Assembly (NCBI RefSeq): GCF_036884655.1
Contig: NC_088327.1
Span: 16,261,001 to 16,325,000, forward strand
Source of the DNA: Musa acuminata AAA Group
Taxonomy: Eukaryota > Streptophyta > Magnoliopsida > Zingiberales > Musaceae
Reading direction: 5' to 3'
Length of the DNA stretch: 64,000 nucleotides
Shown here: one piece after another, positions 63,739 to 64,000 of the stretch
How the letters are laid out: every line of letters begins with the position of its first letter
How positions within the stretch are numbered: position 1 is the first letter of the stretch
Notes under the pieces: model-generated
Database searches by the model: none
The model's input: the letters and a program-made list of their open reading frames with translations, nothing else
What the model was told of the DNA's origin: nothing
Made by a program: the position numbers and the translations under genes

Positions 63739-64000
63739 TGTTGGGAAATCATTGGGGGCGACATCATATGCGCAGCGGAAGAACAAGAAAACAAAAATCC
63801 CCGATTCCCAAAAAGATGTTCGTCGTCGTGCGAAGATTGGTGCGCAAAAATCCGCAAAACACAAAACTGCGTATAGAGATTGTGTTACCTAGGGAGATCG
63901 TATATCCCTGTTTTCTTGCAGATCCTTAGGAGAGGGTGAAGGAGGTCAAGCATCCTCCTCTCTAGCGGTGATCCACACAGCAGGGTTGCGACGACGACGC
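63739..64000 (+). repeat. Start of another LTR retrotransposon, cut by the window end
   Basis: Begins TGTTGGGAAATCATTGGGGG inside the LTR sequence just before its TATA region, as a nested insertion would. CATATGCGCAGCGGAAGAAC follows. No coding content. It could be the 5' end of the family to which repeat X belongs, but no overlap exists in this window to test that. Confidence 0.55.

Overview
The window is plant nuclear DNA, most likely from a monocot. The evidence is spliced GT-AG genes with GC-rich first exons, plant-only families (PIP2 aquaporins and an FD-type bZIP), long AT-rich intergenic DNA and many decayed Ty1/copia LTR elements. The repeat style (Sirevirus-like copia LTRs) would fit a banana-type or related Zingiberales genome, but I cannot confirm the species from sequence alone.

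Layout. 1-13.6 kb and 53-64 kb are retrotransposon-rich. The left block holds one nearly whole but dead Sirevirus-like copia element (1487-9543, with both LTRs, PBS, PPT and a probable 5-bp target duplication). After it come the 5' end of a second LTR family, a TG-starting LTR-like repeat (called X here) and an inverted copia 5' LTR-gag fragment that X interrupts. The right block holds a Tork/Angela-like copia 5' half interrupted by a second copy of X, then a gag-only Sirevirus-like element without pol, whose 3' LTR is broken by yet another LTR element running off the window.

Between the blocks are nine genes I can support. They are an MSI1-like WD40 histone chaperone (+, 5 exons, 406 aa), an FD-like bZIP with leucine zipper and C-terminal SAP motif (-, 3 exons, 220 aa), a LARP1b/c-type La-motif protein (-, 6 exons, 480 aa), two tandem PIP2 aquaporins (+, 4 exons each, 282 and 281 aa) and four tandem single-exon genes for small related proteins of unknown function (+, 99-124 aa). 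All splice junctions were placed by hand, and phases and total lengths are consistent.

How they may work together. MSI1-like proteins act in CAF-1 and PRC2 chromatin complexes, FD-like bZIPs act with FT-like florigens and 14-3-3 proteins at the shoot apex, and LARP1 binds mRNA. These look like unrelated neighbours. The two PIPs and the four small genes are local duplications. Their divergence is the most interesting biology here: one PIP has Val at the aromatic/Arg filter position that is normally Phe, and all four small genes share an AGTCGGTT motif (reverse complement contains the DRE core ACCGAC) about 100-150 bp before the ATG. I saw no tRNA, rRNA, CRISPR array or viral gene.
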